Source: CALFER01 sp964472395 (GTDB taxonomy: Bacteria; CSSED10-310; CALFER01). From it: a stretch of 16,349 nucleotides of DNA. The stretch spans positions 1 through 16,349 of the forward strand of contig CAYYMM010000103.1 of assembly GCA_964472395.1 (NCBI GenBank), written 5' to 3'. Under the pieces are notes generated by a model that saw only the letters and a program-made list of their open reading frames with translations, was not told the origin of the DNA and searched no databases. The translations under genes were made by a program, and so were the position numbers. Below, in pieces: positions 15,260 through 16,349 of this stretch (the stretch's first letter is position 1; each line of letters opens with the position of its first letter).

Positions 15260-15290
15260 AGGTTGTAGATCCATCTGAAGACCTTTTTTT
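15260..15290 (+). terminator. probable Rho-independent terminator of the 1781-aa gene
   Basis: Just after the TAG stop, AGGT (15260-15263) can pair with ACCT (15281-15284), and AGA/TCT closes an inner TCCA loop, followed by seven T (15284-15290). The stem is weak and interrupted but placement and T-run fit. Confidence 0.5.
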
Positions 15291-15402
15291 CGAAGACACC
15301 GACACCCAAACGACACCAATGTTAATAATTAAATATCGTTTGATTTCGAGTTTTGATGTTAAGGATTCCAGTCAAACTGAATTTAAAGATCTTCAGAATT
15401 TT
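15291..15402. other. short convergent intergenic stretch
   Basis: AT-rich spacer between the 3' end of the plus-strand giant gene and the 3' end of the minus-strand hepT remnant. I see no coding frame, clear terminator for the minus-strand genes, or repeat. Confidence 0.4.
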
Positions 15403-15718
15403 CTATATTTGCGGTGTAATTCTCCGAATATCCTCTTTCAAAGCCAGCCAAACTTTATGCATATCCACGTTAAAATAGAAATGGGTGATTTTGTCGCGTA
15501 TCTCAGCCATTTCTTTCCAGGGGGTTTCAGGATGCATCCGTCTTAACTCAGCGGGGATGTTTTTGGCAGCGTATCCGATGATCAATACACCGCAGAACAG
15601 CACAAACCGTCTTTCGATCGTTGGAAGAAACATCATGAGACAGGTTCTCGAATAAATGCTCCGCAAGATCCATGTTCTCAAGTATATCGTGCAAATAGAT
15701 TTGATAATTGCGGTTTAT
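15403..15718 (-). pseudogene. hepT: HepT-like HEPN toxin, damaged (lost start codon and frameshift)
   Basis: HepT toxins are small HEPN-domain ribonucleases paired with an MntA nucleotidyltransferase. The C-terminal two thirds are intact in one frame: IIGYAAKNIPAELRRMHP, then PWKEMAEIRDKITHFYF with the RX4HXY active-site motif (RDKITHFY, around nt 15478-15498), ending KEDIRRITPQI. The N-terminal third is in another frame: NRNYQIYLHDILENM...LSHD...DRKTVCAVLRCI, the normal HepT start. The frames meet near 15578-15587, where one extra base (or loss of two) separates them. The expected start codon is ATA (15716-15718). With a G instead of the middle-right A it would be the usual ATGA overlap with the mntA stop. 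The total span is 105 codons plus one base, the family's usual size. Expression of a working toxin from this copy is unlikely. Confidence 0.75.
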
Positions 15719-16009
15719 AGGTAGATCGTTTCTTCAAGAATTCCCTGCTTCAGTTCTGGTCTACGATCAGATTCTGGGACAAGATCAACCTTCGTTTTCA
15801 ACAGTTTCTTCAACTGAAGTTCGATGTTGACCAGGGTGAGCAAGCTGATCGGCATTTCGAATTGTGCCAGAATATCGACGGCGCCGCGGGAATTCTGTTT
15901 GTTTTTTTTCCCAGGAACCGAATATCCCGATCCTGGAGATGCCGCATCGTTCTCTCAGATCTTCCTTATGGTCTTGGAGAGTCTGCTTGATCTCATCCAG
16001 TGTTTTCAT
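15715..16009 (-). pseudogene. mntA: MntA-like nucleotidyltransferase antitoxin, frameshifted and missing a catalytic Asp
   Basis: MntA antitoxins silence HepT by adding AMP to a tyrosine. The frame from 16009 reads MKTLDEIKQTLQDHKEDL...GISRIGIFGSWEKK, the standard MNT start with the Gly-Ser nucleotide-binding pair. It then goes out of frame at a run of eight A (plus T-run 15902-15909). Removing one A restores SRGAVDILAQFEMPISL...LKKLLKTKVDLVP...LKQGILEETIYL and the stop at 15715-15717, about 97 aa, and gives exactly 10 residues between GS and the usual DVD. The first Asp of DVD is Ala here (codon at 15880-15882), so even the repaired protein would lack a metal ligand. No clear ribosome site is seen; the start is chosen by family match. 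It directly precedes, and overlaps, the hepT remnant. Confidence 0.78.
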
Positions 16010-16349
16010 CACATCATTTCGATGTGTTCATACCATTTCTCATTTCTGGATTCCACTTTTTAACCTGCGCAGACTTCACCCGAAACCCGCAAAATCCAAA
16101 CTTGAAGATCCTGATTAGGACTGGAACTTACCGTGAAGTAGCGAAATTGGCCGCACCCAGCCTCTGCGTCTGGTCATTTGACTGCCTCGCTGCCACGCTT
16201 CGCTCTCTTCAACCTGAAGCGCAAGCAACCAGGTGTGAAGACGTATGCACACTTGCAAATGCAGTGAATATAGTGCGTTTTGGAATGTTCAATTTTCTGT
16301 GCGCTGCGAGATGAGATAATCGAGCTTATCCCTGAGTCTTCTCAAGGCG
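16010..16349. other. gene-free right end
   Basis: A 104-codon open frame exists on the plus strand (16000-16314). It opens inside the mntA remnant, has no ribosome site and resembles nothing I recognise. Upstream of mntA on the minus strand I see no promoter better than chance. Small inverted repeats such as CTTCA-ACC-TGAAG occur but form no pattern. Confidence 0.35.

Noticed and set aside
16000..16314. 104-codon plus-strand frame at the right end
   Set aside because: It begins inside the mntA remnant on the opposite strand, has no ribosome site and no recognisable protein features.

Overview
The window looks like a piece of a bacterial chromosome that encodes mostly secreted surface proteins. 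The host cannot be named from sequence alone. Signs of a free-living, Gram-negative-type bacterium from a poorly sampled phylum are: families of right-handed beta-helix proteins with chlamydial Pmp-like GGAI and NN.A repeats, a kelch propeller protein, Thr-Pro linkers, Sec signal peptides, AGGAGG ribosome binding sites and a near-consensus sigma70 promoter. Spot counts put the 438-aa and kelch genes at about 58% GC and the largest gene at about 43-45%.

Left part (136-8885, all minus strand). Six co-directional genes are separated by 70-170 bp. In transcription order they are: a 587-aa beta-helix protein, a 182-residue cysteine-rich cytoplasmic protein (DUF6144/thiazoline hydrolase-like), a 493-aa kelch protein, a 508-aa beta-helix protein, a 534-aa Pmp-like beta-helix protein and a 438-aa DUF1565/beta-helix protein. 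Three of them (587, 493 and 508 aa) have unrelated or only partly related N-terminal scaffolds but finish in the same roughly 110-residue C-terminal domain, which always ends Gly-Trp-Ser-Glu-stop. I name no known family for this domain. It is the best candidate in the window for an undescribed surface-sorting or attachment module.

Middle (8886-9910). This stretch holds the promoter of the 587-aa gene, several inverted repeats, the 3' half of a tRNA-Glu gene (anticodon arm to acceptor, no D-arm or 5' acceptor) that looks like an integration-site scar, and a frameshifted N-terminal transposase remnant.

Right part (9911-16349). A single 1781-aa secreted protein on the plus strand is built of five tandem beta-helix modules. 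It ends in a Thr-Pro linker, a hydrophobic segment and a basic tail instead of the Gly-Trp-Ser-Glu domain. A terminator follows it. Beyond lies a convergent, multiply damaged mntA/hepT (nucleotidyltransferase antitoxin / HEPN toxin) pair. The last ~340 bp hold no gene I can support.

How the parts may work together (inference): the beta-helix and kelch proteins are exported and displayed or released by at least two C-terminal routes. The tRNA scar, dead transposase and dead toxin-antitoxin pair all lie at or to the right of about 9.1 kb and suggest that the right half belongs to an old, decaying genomic island.
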